This document shows positions 30,376 through 40,748 of a stretch of 64,000 nucleotides of DNA, in pieces. The position numbers and the translations under genes were made by a program. The notes beneath the pieces were generated by a model. The model saw only the letters and a list, made by a program, of their open reading frames with translations. It ran no database searches and was not told where the DNA came from. The stretch comes from Schizochytrium sp. TIO01. Lineage: Eukaryota > Sar > Bigyra > Thraustochytrida > Thraustochytriidae. The DNA is taken from the NCBI GenBank assembly GCA_004764695.1, contig SMSO01000025.1, forward strand, positions 2,217,102 through 2,281,101. The letters are read 5' to 3'. How positions within the stretch are numbered: the stretch's first letter is position 1; each line of letters opens with the position of its first letter.

Positions 30376-32720
30376 TTCTCCTTTGCCTGCCAAATTTTAG
30401 CTTGATCCTGCCACAATAATTCCCACTCAAGACTTCGTTGAGCACGGTCTTGTCACGTGAGTTGGATCTTTCTCTATACAATCACCAGAGAGCAGCCCAG
30501 CCTGACTCCAACGAGGTCACCAGAAAACCTTCCTGGTGCCTCCCAGCTACAATGGAGGGCTCGCAAACTCGCGACCGGTCCCCCGAGCGAGGTTGCAAGT
30601 TTTGCTCTCCCGTCCAGATGACTCGGACCCTGAAGATTTGATCTACCACTCGGAAATAGTAGCATTGGGCTTGCTTATTTATTTTAATTTATTTTAATAG
30701 GGCTTTTTTAATTTAATTCTTTAAATTAAAAACAATGTTTAGAGTAGTAGTCCTATTGTTATTCTTAAAAGTAGTAGTGGTTAGTAGTGCATATCATAGT
30801 CTAGTCCCTTCTTGTTTACCATAGGTATTGAATAGGAGGTCTTAGGTGTTCGAAACTCATGTAACAGCAACACAAAGGAGGAATAAATAAATAGGCCTAA
30901 TAATGATCATATTGTCTTTTTCATTTTTCAGTAAAAAATCCATGAACTTGAGAGTTTTTGTTTTCACAGCCACAAGCAGGAAGACGTTCACCTTGACGAC
31001 CGCACAAGAGTTCTACAGTGACATCAGTCACTCCATCCATACACGACACCAACAGAAACAAGGCTCGTTCATCGTATTGAGACTGAAACTGAGAATAACA
31101 CTGTTTCATGGATGACGATAATGACAATGACAGTGATACAAGCTTCCTAGCTAGAGATAGTAATTGGTATCGAGATAGCTCCAAACAAAGAGGTTTCTCT
31201 TATTAGCGGGTGATCAGAGCTTCTCTTTAGCTGACGAGCACCAACTGTGTTGACGAACGAAGTCGGATTTTTGACCAAAGATTGGGGCTACTTGCAAGCA
31301 GTCAAGTCCAACTTGACAGGGTATATTACGAGCGAGCACGATCATGATCGCACATTTCGCTTTGTAGTTCTGGCTCTGGTCGAGTCAATAATAGCTAGTT
31401 TGTAGCCAGGCTACAAAATACAATTTGGTCTATCTACGAGAATAACCCACAAAGGTGTGGGTGGATACAGCTCGAGCAAGTAAGTATTCCCGGCCTTACC
31501 TGCGGCAAGCCTGATGGTTTATGATGACTATGGTGATGATTATGGCGGGATTGTTAAGCCACCGCTGGCAGCCAAGCCAATCGGTAACTTCGGCCTAGTT
31601 TACAAGATATGGCGAAGTGGCGACGAAAGAACAAAAAGCGCGGATCTGACTCTTACTTTTTTAGATTCATTTGCGGGTAAATTGTCATAGGAAATAAAGA
31701 AGTGGAAGGCAAAAAAGAGGCGAAATGTCGGTCATGCCGAGCATCGCATGGCTATATGTATGTAGCTAAATATGCTCCCAATCATCAATTGCATACTGCA
31801 AACACGAACATGTCTATGCAAAGTCAACCATTCCATATGCACGTTTCACTTCAAAATCTCAAATACTGTCAAGGCCGAAGTCACGACTCTTATACTTGTC
31901 AGATGGTAGAATTACGCCATTAATTTAAACAGTTTAAATAAAGGAGAACGCTCTGAGATATGCTCAGCGCGAGTTCAGCAGTATCACAATCGACTCGTGG
32001 GAGAGAAAATTTTCCCGCAAAATCAACAGCTGTTGAGTTGGACTTACTTGCCGTGGTATTTGTAATTTAATAATTGGAGACACATCAGTCAGGATAGCAG
32101 ATCTCATAGGAATCTGTGGAAACAAACAATCAGAACCGAATGCAGATTCAAGCTCATAATAATGGGAGATTAAGAGTGCTGAAATATACCATCTAGATAA
32201 ATTCCAAGGATCGCGGTTCTTGCTTTTCCCTTTGATAGCTAAAACACGAAATTTGATTGCTTCAACAGGTTAGATCTAATGAAATATTCTGCAATCGAAA
32301 AGACGGCATCTGCAAAGGTCTCCCCATCAACACTATTACCCTGACCTATATGACCAATAAAGATATCATCAAAATCTACTGGAAGCAAAATCCCCAGCAA
32401 AACTTTATCGTAGGTCTATAGTCTATATACAAGTTCTCTAAACCCCCATCAGAAATTATTTATGCGTGATGCTTCTGGTTGAAATAGCTGGGGTATCGTT
32501 ATTACATTTTGCAAAGACGGCACAGTCCCTCGCGCATGCTCACAGTATCAGGTTAGGATTCGTTTTGAATACCTCGTTGGAGGTATTCAAATAAAAAATG
32601 TGAAGTAGCCCTGCTTATCAGGGAACCGTCCGACAAGCAGAGAAGAAATAAAAACAGAAAACAAAGAAGAGAAATCCTATCTATAAAATATAAACAATAC
32701 TTCTGAGAAAAATTGACAAT
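30376..32720. other. Spacer of about 2.3 kb, mostly without coding signal
   Basis: Upstream of the ER dehydrogenase and downstream of the coiled-coil gene. It is AT-rich except for the promoter-side 250 bases and a patch at 31490-31690 (see the small frame there). No tRNA, snRNA or transposon found by eye. Confidence 0.5.
31514..31690 (+). CDS. Possible small protein of 58 residues
   Basis: An ATG frame with acidic N-terminus (MVYDDYGDDYGGIVKPPLAA) and a mixed, folded-looking remainder (IGNFGLVYKIWRSG). Base composition is richer in GC than its flanks. The acceptor-like AG just upstream and the absence of a known family leave open that it is an exon, or chance. Confidence 0.2.
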   Translation: MVYDDYGDDYGGIVKPPLAAKPIGNFGLVYKIWRSGDERTKSADLTLTFLDSFAGKLS

Positions 32721-34019
32721 TTACAGAGGAGGGGTTGGAAACGAAGTGCCGGAGCGGGGTACAAACCTTGATACGCGTGGTTGAGTGGATGTCTTGGAGT
32801 ACCAGTCAATAAATCGCAAGGCGAAATCTATACGTTTTTCAAGTGAGGTGTGCTGCAGCTTGGCATCTTCAGACCACTCGGATAGTGCTGCAAATGCCTT
32901 CTGATTAGCTTTAGTCTCTAGTTCTGTTTGCATGCGACAAATATCTGCACAGATTTTCTTGATAGACATATTAAATTCAGAACCTTGCTTTCTTGTTTCC
33001 GTAGAAAATGTATGATAGTCAGACTCAAGCTGTTGTTGTTGAGGACGGAGATGATTATCTACAGAGGCTGAAAGTTGGTCAAGGCGATCTTGAGCAATTG
33101 CTAGAGATTGTGTGAGATTCTCAACATCTTTTGCAGCAGCTGCATTTTCGGCTTGCTCCTGAGCTACAACAAGGCGTTCTGCTAACCGTGCCTGGTCTCT
33201 TGAAAAGTTTTCCATCATTTGAGACAGTGATGACTCCAAGACTTCGATGCGTTGCGTTTGCTGTGCGAGTGTCGATTCTGCTACTTGCAATCGAGCTTCC
33301 GCACTCTCAGCTCTCTGCAAAAGGTCTTTATGGGTACTTATAAAGCTACGCACACGATCCACAAGACTTTCAAGGTGTGGAAGCTCAGACTTGTCTACTT
33401 TGCTCCCTAACATCTGCTGCACAAGACTTACTTGTCTGGCCAGCTCAGAGTGAGCATCTCTAAGAATATCAACATCGTGTATTTTCGCGTGCTCTGTCTG
33501 AAGGGTTCGCTGCAAGGATGCGTATAGAGCATACAAGCGCTCATAAACGTCGTCGCAGCGCTCTTGTGACGCTTTGCGGTCCAGTGCCGTCTTTATCTGC
33601 TCCAAACGTCTGAGCTGCCACGAGACAACTCTTCCTAAAAATGGCGAACTCGCGTCATCATCGCGAATTTGTTGCCGTCCTGGAAGACTTAATTGAGTAT
33701 TTATTGCTTGTAGTTCACTGGAAAGTTTGCCCGCTAAGCTTTGCAGACGAGCCTCAATGTTTTGCACTTCACGAATATCCGCTTTGCTAGTGAATGCTTT
33801 GTGAAGGTGCATAACTTGCGATTTCTGAGCCGCATTGCTATTCGCAAGCTCACGAAGCACATTGTCCAAAGCATCTACATTGAACAAACTTCTCACCGAA
33901 GGCCATGGTCTCATTGGGTGCTCTTCGTCGTCTTTTATCACGTGGGCAGGCTCGCCCGTATGCCTTTCGGGTAAGCTCATTTGAGCATGGGCGCCCACTT
34001 CAGCACCATCGGTCTGCAT
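32721..34019 (-). CDS. Coiled-coil protein with repeated K-D/N...V...L motif
   Basis: 432 residues, intronless, start ATG confirmed. The first ~45 residues are disordered; the rest is almost entirely helical with heptads. Four related segments recur: TSKADIREVQNIEARLQSL, DRKASQERCDDVYERLYAL, GSKVDKSELPHLESLVDRV and ETKANQKAFAALSEW. They are spaced by roughly 80-110 residues and separated by long helices. Repeats of this sort are common in axonemal and basal-body proteins of protists, so a ciliary or centriolar role is possible but unproven. No membrane span or catalytic motif. I cannot assign a family. Confidence 0.8.
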   Translation of the reverse strand: MQTDGAEVGAHAQMSLPERHTGEPAHVIKDDEEHPMRPWPSVRSLFNVDALDNVLRELANSNAAQKSQVMHLHKAFTSKADIREVQNIEARLQSLAGKLSSELQAINTQLSLPGRQQIRDDDASSPFLGRVVSWQLRRLEQIKTALDRKASQERCDDVYERLYALYASLQRTLQTEHAKIHDVDILRDAHSELARQVSLVQQMLGSKVDKSELPHLESLVDRVRSFISTHKDLLQRAESAEARLQVAESTLAQQTQRIEVLESSLSQMMENFSRDQARLAERLVVAQEQAENAAAAKDVENLTQSLAIAQDRLDQLSASVDNHLRPQQQQLESDYHTFSTETRKQGSEFNMSIKKICADICRMQTELETKANQKAFAALSEWSEDAKLQHTSLEKRIDFALRFIDWYSKTSTQPRVSRFVPRSGTSFPTPPL

Positions 34020-34359
34020 TCTCAGCCCTTCCCCAAGGCCGGCCTCGTCTGCTTTGAGAACCCAGGACCAGAGATATGATTAGATGCGCACGTCTCCAAG
34101 CCTTTGCTCGGGAGACTCGCTCTCCACAGGTTCTAGGGTCAGTTTTCGCGCCTAGAATGAATGAATGCTTCTACTTTTTCCCACCAAGTTTTTGGTTTTC
34201 GTTAGCAAAAGTTCGAGTCATAGATCACCGGAATCGTGATATGGCTATGCGCTGCTAAGAGAACACTTAAGGCGCTCTTTTCTTCGTAGCAGTGGGTAAG
34301 TTCTGTCTTCTGCTGTTGCTGTTTCCATTATGCTCAGAGCCCATTCCTTTTGCCTCTAG

Positions 34360-34744
34360 TTGGGTCTCTCAAGTCCAGATCATAGTATCGAACTATCAGG
34401 CAGGTATCACAGTATTGTGCCTTCCGCTCGTGCAAGAAGACAAGTCCGCAACAAGACCCATTCCCAACTACATTTGTTTAAGAAGCACCTTTGCGCTTTA
34501 CTGAGAGAACCATATGAAGAAAACGTACGAGTGAATGCCAGAATGTATCGCCGGTGTCAATCTCTTGTACTTTAAGGTACAAATAGAAGGTGCCACAGCT
34601 GATACAAAAGATCTTGACTTGCATGGACTGCATGTTGATGAAGTACGCGGTGTAAAACGATTACCCAAGAGTTATCCTGAATCCAAGCTTCTAAGTGAGA
34701 TAAAAAATCTTAGGCGCTGGATTCTGATTTCCCTTTGTTGTTGA
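34360..34744 (+). pseudogene. Possible decayed Smr-domain gene fragment
   Basis: Two overlapping frames look coding. The first (34360-34575) has RRQVRNKTHSQLHLFKKHL and ENVRVNARMYRRCQ. The second (34535-34744) has DTKDLDLHGLHVDEV, the hallmark LDLHGLxVxEA start of Smr nuclease domains, which often follow a helical DUF1771 segment. The frames overlap by 40 bases with no room for an intron, and the rest of an Smr domain (the GxG-type loop) is missing. I read it as a frameshifted remnant, with chance similarity as the alternative. Confidence 0.25.
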
Positions 34745-34885
34745 CAAGACCAACCTTTTCTGCTAAGCAGTAGTTACTGTTAATAGCTCTTAGTGGGACG
34801 TGTTGATTTGACTCAAGTAAACGAAGAAGCAAACTTCAATCCCGCGTGCGTCTCTGGTCTGTTCTACTTTGCAAGCATCGGCACA

Positions 34886-35159
34886 ATGGAGAGCTCTATA
34901 ACTCAAATTCTGATGGTGTTCGGCGCTGGAGGTAAGTGGTAGTCCCTCACAAGGATGCTGTATGGGCCCAAAGCCTTGATAAACTGACAGTCGGATTTCT
35001 CTAAATCTTCATGTATGGGGCCCCGCCCTCTTGCACCGCTGTTTCTCTCTGGTTTGTTGCTGGTGCTGATGGTCTCAAACTTGCACTTCAACAGTCTGTG
35101 TGGGCGTGATTGTGGGCTGGAAGGCACGGCGCAAGGCAGTGCAGATGATCAAGGACTAA
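34886..35159 (+). CDS. Two-exon single-pass micropeptide, 36 residues (mitoregulin-like layout)
   Basis: Exon 1 is 34886..34931 and exon 2 is 35095..35159, with a 163-base intron starting GTAAGT and ending TTCAACAG. The join in phase 1 gives exactly 37 codons including TAA. The peptide has a polar N-terminus (MESSITQ), one hydrophobic span of about 18 residues (ILMVFGAGVCVGVIVGW) and a basic tail (KARRKAVQMIKD). It is far below normal gene-finder size. The layout of a short head, a Gly-rich span ending in GW and an Arg/Lys tail resembles vertebrate mitoregulin and other mitochondrial inner-membrane microproteins. That comparison is mine and not evidence of homology. It converges with the RGS gene, 227 bases away. 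Confidence 0.5.
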
Positions 35160-35386
35160 ATCGACAACTGAATATATCTCTTGTTGAAGATGGTGTATTC
35201 GTATTTTGAAGCGAGGAGGCAGGCGATCCCTTGATAACACAGAAATAACATAATTTAGAATATCAAACGCCTAAGATTGAGTAAAATATACTGAAGAAAA
35301 CCCAATACTTGCATATCATGCATTCCTTTCCAAGAACATGTTCGCAACGAGGAACAAACGACCTCTAGAGTTACATATCACATCTA

Positions 35387-36472
35387 TTACTGAAGCATAC
35401 CTACAGTTGAACTAGCTGGATTAGGTTCTTCAGGAAGGTTTGGGGGGTTTATTGGCTCAAGCTTTCGTGATGTCGTTCTACGGATTCTTTCAAGAGTTGC
35501 TTGGCCTTGACGTCGGAGTGCTGCAGCCATACTTGACTTTGGTCTTCTTTTTGTAGGTGCTTCCTTAGCAACAATGTCATGCTTTTGCTCCTGCACACTT
35601 GGTGAAGCTCGTGCCCTTGGCTTGTTACGTCGCTTGAGAACTCGAGCATAGTACGCCATACGCTCTAGAACTTCCTCGTCACGACAATCTTCTACAAAAC
35701 GAGGTAGAACGTCGGTCTCCATAGTCAGGTAAGCCTCCTCAGAAGCTTTAGCGAATACATTTTGTGTCGTTAGTTGGGGTTCCTTAAGAAGGGTATTCTG
35801 TATCTCTCGTAGCGTGCCTGGTGAGACACATACCCACATTCTAGCGCCATCTTGCAAAAATGTTTCGTAAATTTTCAGAGCATCCATGATCGCACCAACA
35901 TTACTCATTGGCAATTGATAAGAACGTGCCATGTTCATATGCATCTTTGTTAAATCAACATTGGTTGTAGCTCCTCGTGGACGCCGTACCTCTGCTTCTT
36001 CAAGAATAGCTTGCAGATTGTTGTTGGGCCTGATGTACTTATGCTTGCGGAATTTCTCTACCGCAAGATAAAAGAGAAGGTTTTCGCTCGCATGTTGGGA
36101 TTTAATAAATTGTCGGAAGGATTTAAGAAGTGAGATGTCTTGCAGTACATACTTCAGTGGGAGATGGTCAAGCATTAGCTTCAGTTCAATAATTCGTGCC
36201 CGAAGGTGCTCCTCTTGTGCAGCAGTTAACTTGGGATCCTCATCCGCACTGCCATCGCTCGTCGATGTATCCCCTTGTCTAGGATGCGAACTCCCTCCAT
36301 GAGAGCTCCCTCCAAAAGTATAGGTTCTGCTACGTTTTCGAACCCGTGCAAAACGTTGCTTTGCATCTCGTGCAGCTTCAAAAAAGATTCTGCCTCTTTG
36401 AGAAGACGAAGAACCTCTTGTAGGTGATGAAGACGATGAAAAAGACCACGGCGAGGAAGGCCCTACACCCAT
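35387..36472 (-). CDS. RGS-domain protein, probably N-myristoylated
   Basis: 361 residues. The N-terminus MGVGPSS fits the myristoylation rule (Gly2, small residue at 6), suggesting membrane anchoring. A Ser-rich basic linker leads to an RGS domain at about residues 115-285: LLKSFRQFIKSQHASENLLFYLAVEKFRK at its start, then IYETFLQDGARMW in the middle and QNVFAKASEEAYLTM at the end. RGS domains speed GTP hydrolysis by heterotrimeric G-alpha subunits. A central insert (near 165-205) is longer than in mammalian RGS proteins. The C-terminal 75 residues are basic and likely disordered. It would act upstream of cAMP signalling if coupled to adenylyl cyclase, which would link it in theme to the PKA gene. 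Confidence 0.88.
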   Translation of the reverse strand: MGVGPSSPWSFSSSSSPTRGSSSSQRGRIFFEAARDAKQRFARVRKRSRTYTFGGSSHGGSSHPRQGDTSTSDGSADEDPKLTAAQEEHLRARIIELKLMLDHLPLKYVLQDISLLKSFRQFIKSQHASENLLFYLAVEKFRKHKYIRPNNNLQAILEEAEVRRPRGATTNVDLTKMHMNMARSYQLPMSNVGAIMDALKIYETFLQDGARMWVCVSPGTLREIQNTLLKEPQLTTQNVFAKASEEAYLTMETDVLPRFVEDCRDEEVLERMAYYARVLKRRNKPRARASPSVQEQKHDIVAKEAPTKRRPKSSMAAALRRQGQATLERIRRTTSRKLEPINPPNLPEEPNPASSTVGMLQ

Positions 36473-38188
36473 GGTTTCCTATATATCCAGTGAGACACCT
36501 CGTGGTGAGCTGTGAATTAGTAGATTGGTGATTGCTCGCCACTCAAGCCGACGTACACATATACAACGATGTCTGTCCTTCTATAAACGCAAAGCAAAGA
36601 GCACTAGTTAGTTATGTACTCAACCCCCCCGGAGGAGATGTGGCTACAATTTCAAGTTTTCAATTTTAATTTGAGTCGCGCTGGGGTTGTTTCCAAAGAA
36701 TCTATTATAATGTTCACCAATTTGATTTGAGTGGTGATACTCGTACTGTTACAGCCGGGTCCTCGACAAAGAACCTGGCAATGACGTTGATTGCACACCG
36801 CACAGTCACAACAGTGATCACCGTGGAAGCCACCAAAACAACAACAAAGTCCTACAACACGCTCCAAACCAAGACGCTAGACAGTTTGCCAAATGCGTAC
36901 GTCTTCGACGTTCCTCTCTCCTAACGCTGGGCAGGCAATACTTTGCAAGTCTTCAAGCCTCTGTTATTTACTGTAATATAGCACCAATGATAATGAGTGC
37001 ACGCGCTCGGCCCCACTGTCTCGTTCCAAGTCTTCTTTCTTAGTAGCAATTGCGTGAAGACGTGCTGTGGCAGCGCCACGTACGCGGAAGCCCTTGAGAA
37101 GAGCCTTAGAGAGACGGAGACAACCACAACGCCCTCTTCGCGTGAGACGAGTATTCGTGAGCGGGGCGAGCAGAGGAGGAAACTCGAGCAAGTAAACAAC
37201 GAGAGAAAAGAAAAGAAAATAGCCCTGGTACTGCAATGCGCAATGTGCCAGCACGTGCACGCGACTGAGTAGATGCTGCCTTCGAAGCGGCCAGACCGGA
37301 GCAACAATAATAAGTGCGGGTTGTGAGCCGCGTCTGACCGTCGGAGGCCTCTCACCGCCCGCCCTGGAAAGAGCAGGTATAAGGATGGCAGAGGCCTTGA
37401 AGAATTGAAGTTCTCTTTCCTTCTGGTCATGCACTTTTGGCTCTCTATTCAAGTTTCCTATGTATTCTCTGGTCTCGTATTTATTTCTTTATTTCTTTTT
37501 ATTTTGTGTTTTTAACTTCTTAGGGATAGGTAGGTGAGTAGGTAGAATAGTAGATAAGTGAGCTTGTGCGTGCACTTTACCGTAAGTCAGAATTAAGCAG
37601 GCAAGTGCCATCTAGCTCTCCGACAAAAGATTGTTTGGATCAGAAGATGCTTCCCCACTCGCAAGCCTCGCCTTAAGCTTTACTTCTACTACTTATCGCA
37701 GCCCAGTCTCTACCTACCGTCGTTCGATATTTTCCACGCGCAAGTTTTATTTGTATACTATAACTACTACCGTCTAGGTAGGTACTTGAAAAGAACTTGG
37801 CTGTAGAAATGAATCACCAGGTGGCTAGCTAGAGCCTAATTCTCGTAGGTTCAAGTCGAAGTTGTGTATATCGATGCTGGGAGGTTTTTCAGGCACCGTG
37901 CTCGCTCGACAGCGCTGGCCCTGTCCCATAACTACCAATCCTGCCATTTCCATTTCCATTTCCATTTCCATTCTCATTCCCCATTCTTGTTTTCCATTCT
38001 CATTAAAGAAGTTAAAGAACTTAGCCTCTACCAACAATGCTACGCCCTTCGAGTTCACATGACTTGGACTTGCATGCTAATTTACCATCTTTCTACCACC
38101 ATTTCCTGAAAACCCTCCCGCGACTTCCATTCTGCCTGCACAACTCTTCGCCACGCGGCAGAAGAGACACGGTTCACCCGCTTTCAGC
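36473..38188. other. Spacer with unresolved open frames
   Basis: Overlapping minus frames at 36921-37452 (162 and 169 codons) and plus frames at 36727-36924 and 36997-37272 shadow one another. None has a recognisable motif, although the plus frames use ordinary codons (a Thr-rich TVTTVITVEATKTTTKSY; a charged RERGEQRRKLEQVNNERKEK). A TTCCAT hexanucleotide repeat is at 37944-37979. I call no gene here. Confidence 0.4.
37944..37979. repeat. (CCATTT)n hexanucleotide repeat
   Basis: Four to five CCATTT units, then degenerate copies. Confidence 0.85.
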
Positions 38189-38330
38189 ATGACCTTTGCC
38201 CAGCTCAGATCCTACACTCCAAGCGCCGGGCAGCCTCAATCGATGCGATATAGAAGAAAGAAATCCCGAATGGCTGAGGAAATAAAGAATGTGTGCGAAA
38301 ATTGCGTGAAGACTGTCTTTGTTGACAATG
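38189..38330 (+). other. Candidate 5' exon ending in a perfect GTAAGT donor
   Basis: An ATG opens a 47-codon run (MTFAQLRSYTPSAGQ, later VCENCVKTVFVDN) that ends exactly at GTAAGT in phase 1. Splicing to the TTTACAG acceptor at 39869 would continue in frame into the PC4 gene through a 1.5 kb intron. Acceptors near 38516-38519 are out of phase with the helical frame that follows there. The phase match with PC4 is suggestive, not proof. Confidence 0.3.
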
Positions 38331-38502
38331 GTAAGTTATTATGGTGAAGCTCGTCTTCTGTGGCGCCAAAGTGGAGCTCGATTGTCTCTAGTAGAGTGTC
38401 CTTCAGAACTTGAAGCAGAACAGTTTGCTTGCAGCTTTCTCTCATGAAGATTGGGATAACTTGCACGCTAATCACTGGCCTTTAACCTTTTCTGGACTAT
38501 AA

Positions 38503-38682
38503 TGGCTGCACAAAAGCAGCGATGAAACTCCCGCTTCGTCCTTGAGATCCATCCTTACTCGCATGTCTGGAATTGAGGCAAAACCGAAGAGTTTTAGCCT
38601 TGCTTCTCAAATGCTTGTAATCATGAAAGGCACTGCCGAGATCTTTGTTCGTGAAGTTGGGAGCCAGGTCATGAGAACTTAG
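38503..38682 (+). pseudogene. Helical, histone-fold-like coding scrap
   Basis: A plus frame between TAA (38500) and TAG (38680) reads SLRSILTRMSGIEAKPKSF, then ASQMLVIMKGTAEIFVREV. The second part resembles helix 2 of histone-fold proteins (TAF, CHRAC or CENP-X type). There is no complete domain, and no start codon other than an internal ATG. Possibly an exon or remnant. Confidence 0.2.
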
Positions 38683-38747
38683 CGAAGCTGTGCGCCCACC
38701 TTCCCAACGCGCGCTAGCTGGAGCTCAGGGACCTGCTGCAGATACAC

Positions 38748-38785
38748 ACCGTCACCGCCATCGTCATCGTCACCATCGCCATGGC
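38748..38785. repeat. Imperfect CATCGT/CACCGT trinucleotide-type repeat
   Basis: CACCGT, CACCGC, CATCGT, CATCGT, CACCAT, CGCC units. A frame across it reads His-Arg repeats and is not taken as a gene. Confidence 0.7.
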
Positions 38786-40027
38786 ACTAGGTTCCTAGAA
38801 AACGCCAATGCTGTATCGGAACCAGCAAGCAAGGTTCAAGTTGATGGATACTCGCTATCGAGGCCATTTCTAGCATTCTGTGGGACATAGAACAAATCTT
38901 CAACAAAGAATTTTGAGATTAGATGTGTGGGCGAGCACGTATGATAGTCTCGTGCACATAGGAATGAAAAATTGCAAATAAAGGTCAAGGGTATGCCTCT
39001 GGTTCTTTTCGCGTGGGATTTGTATATGATAAGGAATTTAGTAGCTTGGTATTTCCCAAATTCACAAACAATTCTTAGCTAACAACAGATTATTCGTGTC
39101 TGTTAAACTCCCTGATGCGATTGGCAGCATATGCATGGTGGTAAATTGCAGTGCACTAGGTAGTCTCAGAGCGAGCGATTGTATTGATTGGTGATGATTA
39201 GAAAGTCACACCAAACATCACGAAGATAAGTGGCTCTGTTGGTTAGTAATTGCCAGAGGACTGATGATACTCATGACATGGGTAAAACGATGTATTAACA
39301 ACAGACTTTGCACTACCTCAATGAAAGTAAAACCTGACCTGTTAAGTTTTTTTGGTTTTTTGTTTTCTAAACAGAACTTGAACACGAATGGCCGATGTTG
39401 TTAATGTTCTAGTTAGAAAAGCGTCGCAGAATCATAACTTCTTGGATTATACTGAATGATTGGAGTTTAAACTTACGTTCTTAATTAAAAGACGATTGAT
39501 ATGAGTTATCTCTGACTAGTACTACTCTATGTGGCAGCTATTTCATTAAAAATAAAATATGAATAAAAATCTGTTACTATTATTTCTGTATTCTTGAGTT
39601 TTTTCTCTCAAAGACAAGCATTCGAAAAAACTTGTTTGAGCTGTTCAACATTTGTGACTTTCTACCACAACTTTACAATTCACAAAGGTACAACTGATTG
39701 ATTTTTACGAGTCCAGCAACCAAACCATTGATAGTAAGTAACATTACAAAAAATAAAAACAAACAAAAATAGGAATAATAAGATTTTTGCCGCCTAATAG
39801 TATATAGGAAAGTACTACCCACTTACCTCAGTGTTTCTGGATAGATTTATGGATTTGGGTTGTTTACAGTTGAAACCAGTCATGCGGAACCGCGCTCCTC
39901 GACTTCAAGCTCGCTAAGCAGCAATACTCGATCTAAACCATCTCGCCCTACGCAAATTAAAAGCGATTTGGCAGATCATATAATACTTGAAGGATACAGA
40001 AATCGTCGGCAGACAAAGTCAGCGAAG
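38786..40027. other. Spacer upstream of PC4
   Basis: Strongly AT-rich from 38900 to 39850, with no frame of note. It contains the TTTACAG at 39863-39869 that is either an acceptor for the PC4 transcript or part of its leader. Confidence 0.5.
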
Positions 40028-40447
40028 ATGGCACAGGTCAAACGAGAGATGGAGGCTTCTAGCGAGGCTCCGGGCGGCAAGCGTGCGAAGACGTCAAGCG
40101 TCGGCTTGACTGAAGATCGCCTCAAAACCTTGGAGGCAGACCTCACCAAGGTTATTAAATTCGCTCGTGAATTTGCTGCGGATCAATCTGAGATTAAATC
40201 AGAGGCAGGGGAAGAGGTTAAGTTAGAGAAGAATGCCGAAGGCGAAAGCTTCATTGCATGCTCCAAAGCTAAGCGTATTACAGTTCGCAAATTTAAGAGC
40301 AGCAAGTTCGTGGACATTCGTGAGTTCTACGAGGCTGGCGGCGAAATGAAACCCGGCAAGAAGGGCATCACATTGAAGGTTGAGGAGCTCCAGCTGCTTA
40401 AGAAGGCGCTCCCTGCCATCGAAAAGGCCTTGGAGGAGCTCAAGTAA
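40028..40447 (+). CDS. SUB1: PC4/SUB1 transcriptional coactivator
   Basis: A nuclear single-strand DNA-binding coactivator of RNA polymerase II transcription. The ATG at 40028 gives 139 residues, close to human PC4 (127). The N-terminal half is charged, with a nuclear signal (GGKRAKTSS) and a helix (LTEDRLKTLEADLTKVIKFA). The PC4 fold is at about 75-139: ITVRKFKSSKFVDIREFYE, then GKKGITLKVEELQLLKKAL. The same frame is open back to a TTG at 39860, and TTTACAG ends at 39869. A spliced transcript could therefore add an N-terminal extension of about 53 residues plus the exon at 38189-38330. ZNHIT2 converges 301 bases downstream. Confidence 0.92.
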   Translation: MAQVKREMEASSEAPGGKRAKTSSVGLTEDRLKTLEADLTKVIKFAREFAADQSEIKSEAGEEVKLEKNAEGESFIACSKAKRITVRKFKSSKFVDIREFYEAGGEMKPGKKGITLKVEELQLLKKALPAIEKALEELK

Positions 40448-40748
40448 ATCTTGATGCTCTCGAGATCAAACTTCAAAATTCCCACCAAACAAGGCTCCTT
40501 TTTTAATGACCTTGTCCATACGAGAGACACATGAAGCACGCCTCTCCATTACCGTCGTAGTATAAAAAGGTTTAACAAGTTATTTGATATCCGAGTTTAC
40601 AAAGATTTTACATAAGCTACTTAAACAATCACCTTCACAACTGGGATAGCCTAGTTCATACTAGCCATGTGCACATAAACAGCTACTCGACTGTGCTAAA
40701 AAAGAAGCCTGTTTAAGGCTCCTGTCTATCAATTTTAATACGATACTG
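40448..40748. other. Convergent 3' spacer, no gene seen
   Basis: AT-rich, between the PC4 and ZNHIT2 stops; presumed 3' UTRs. Confidence 0.6.

Noticed and set aside
36921-37452. Two overlapping minus frames of 162 and 169 codons
   Set aside because: Both are open over the same bases with no motif in either, so composition is the likelier cause.
37801-37870. Possible tRNA (GTGGCTAGCTAG and GGTTCAAGTCG resemble A and B boxes)
   Set aside because: The T-stem does not pair and no acceptor stem can be drawn.
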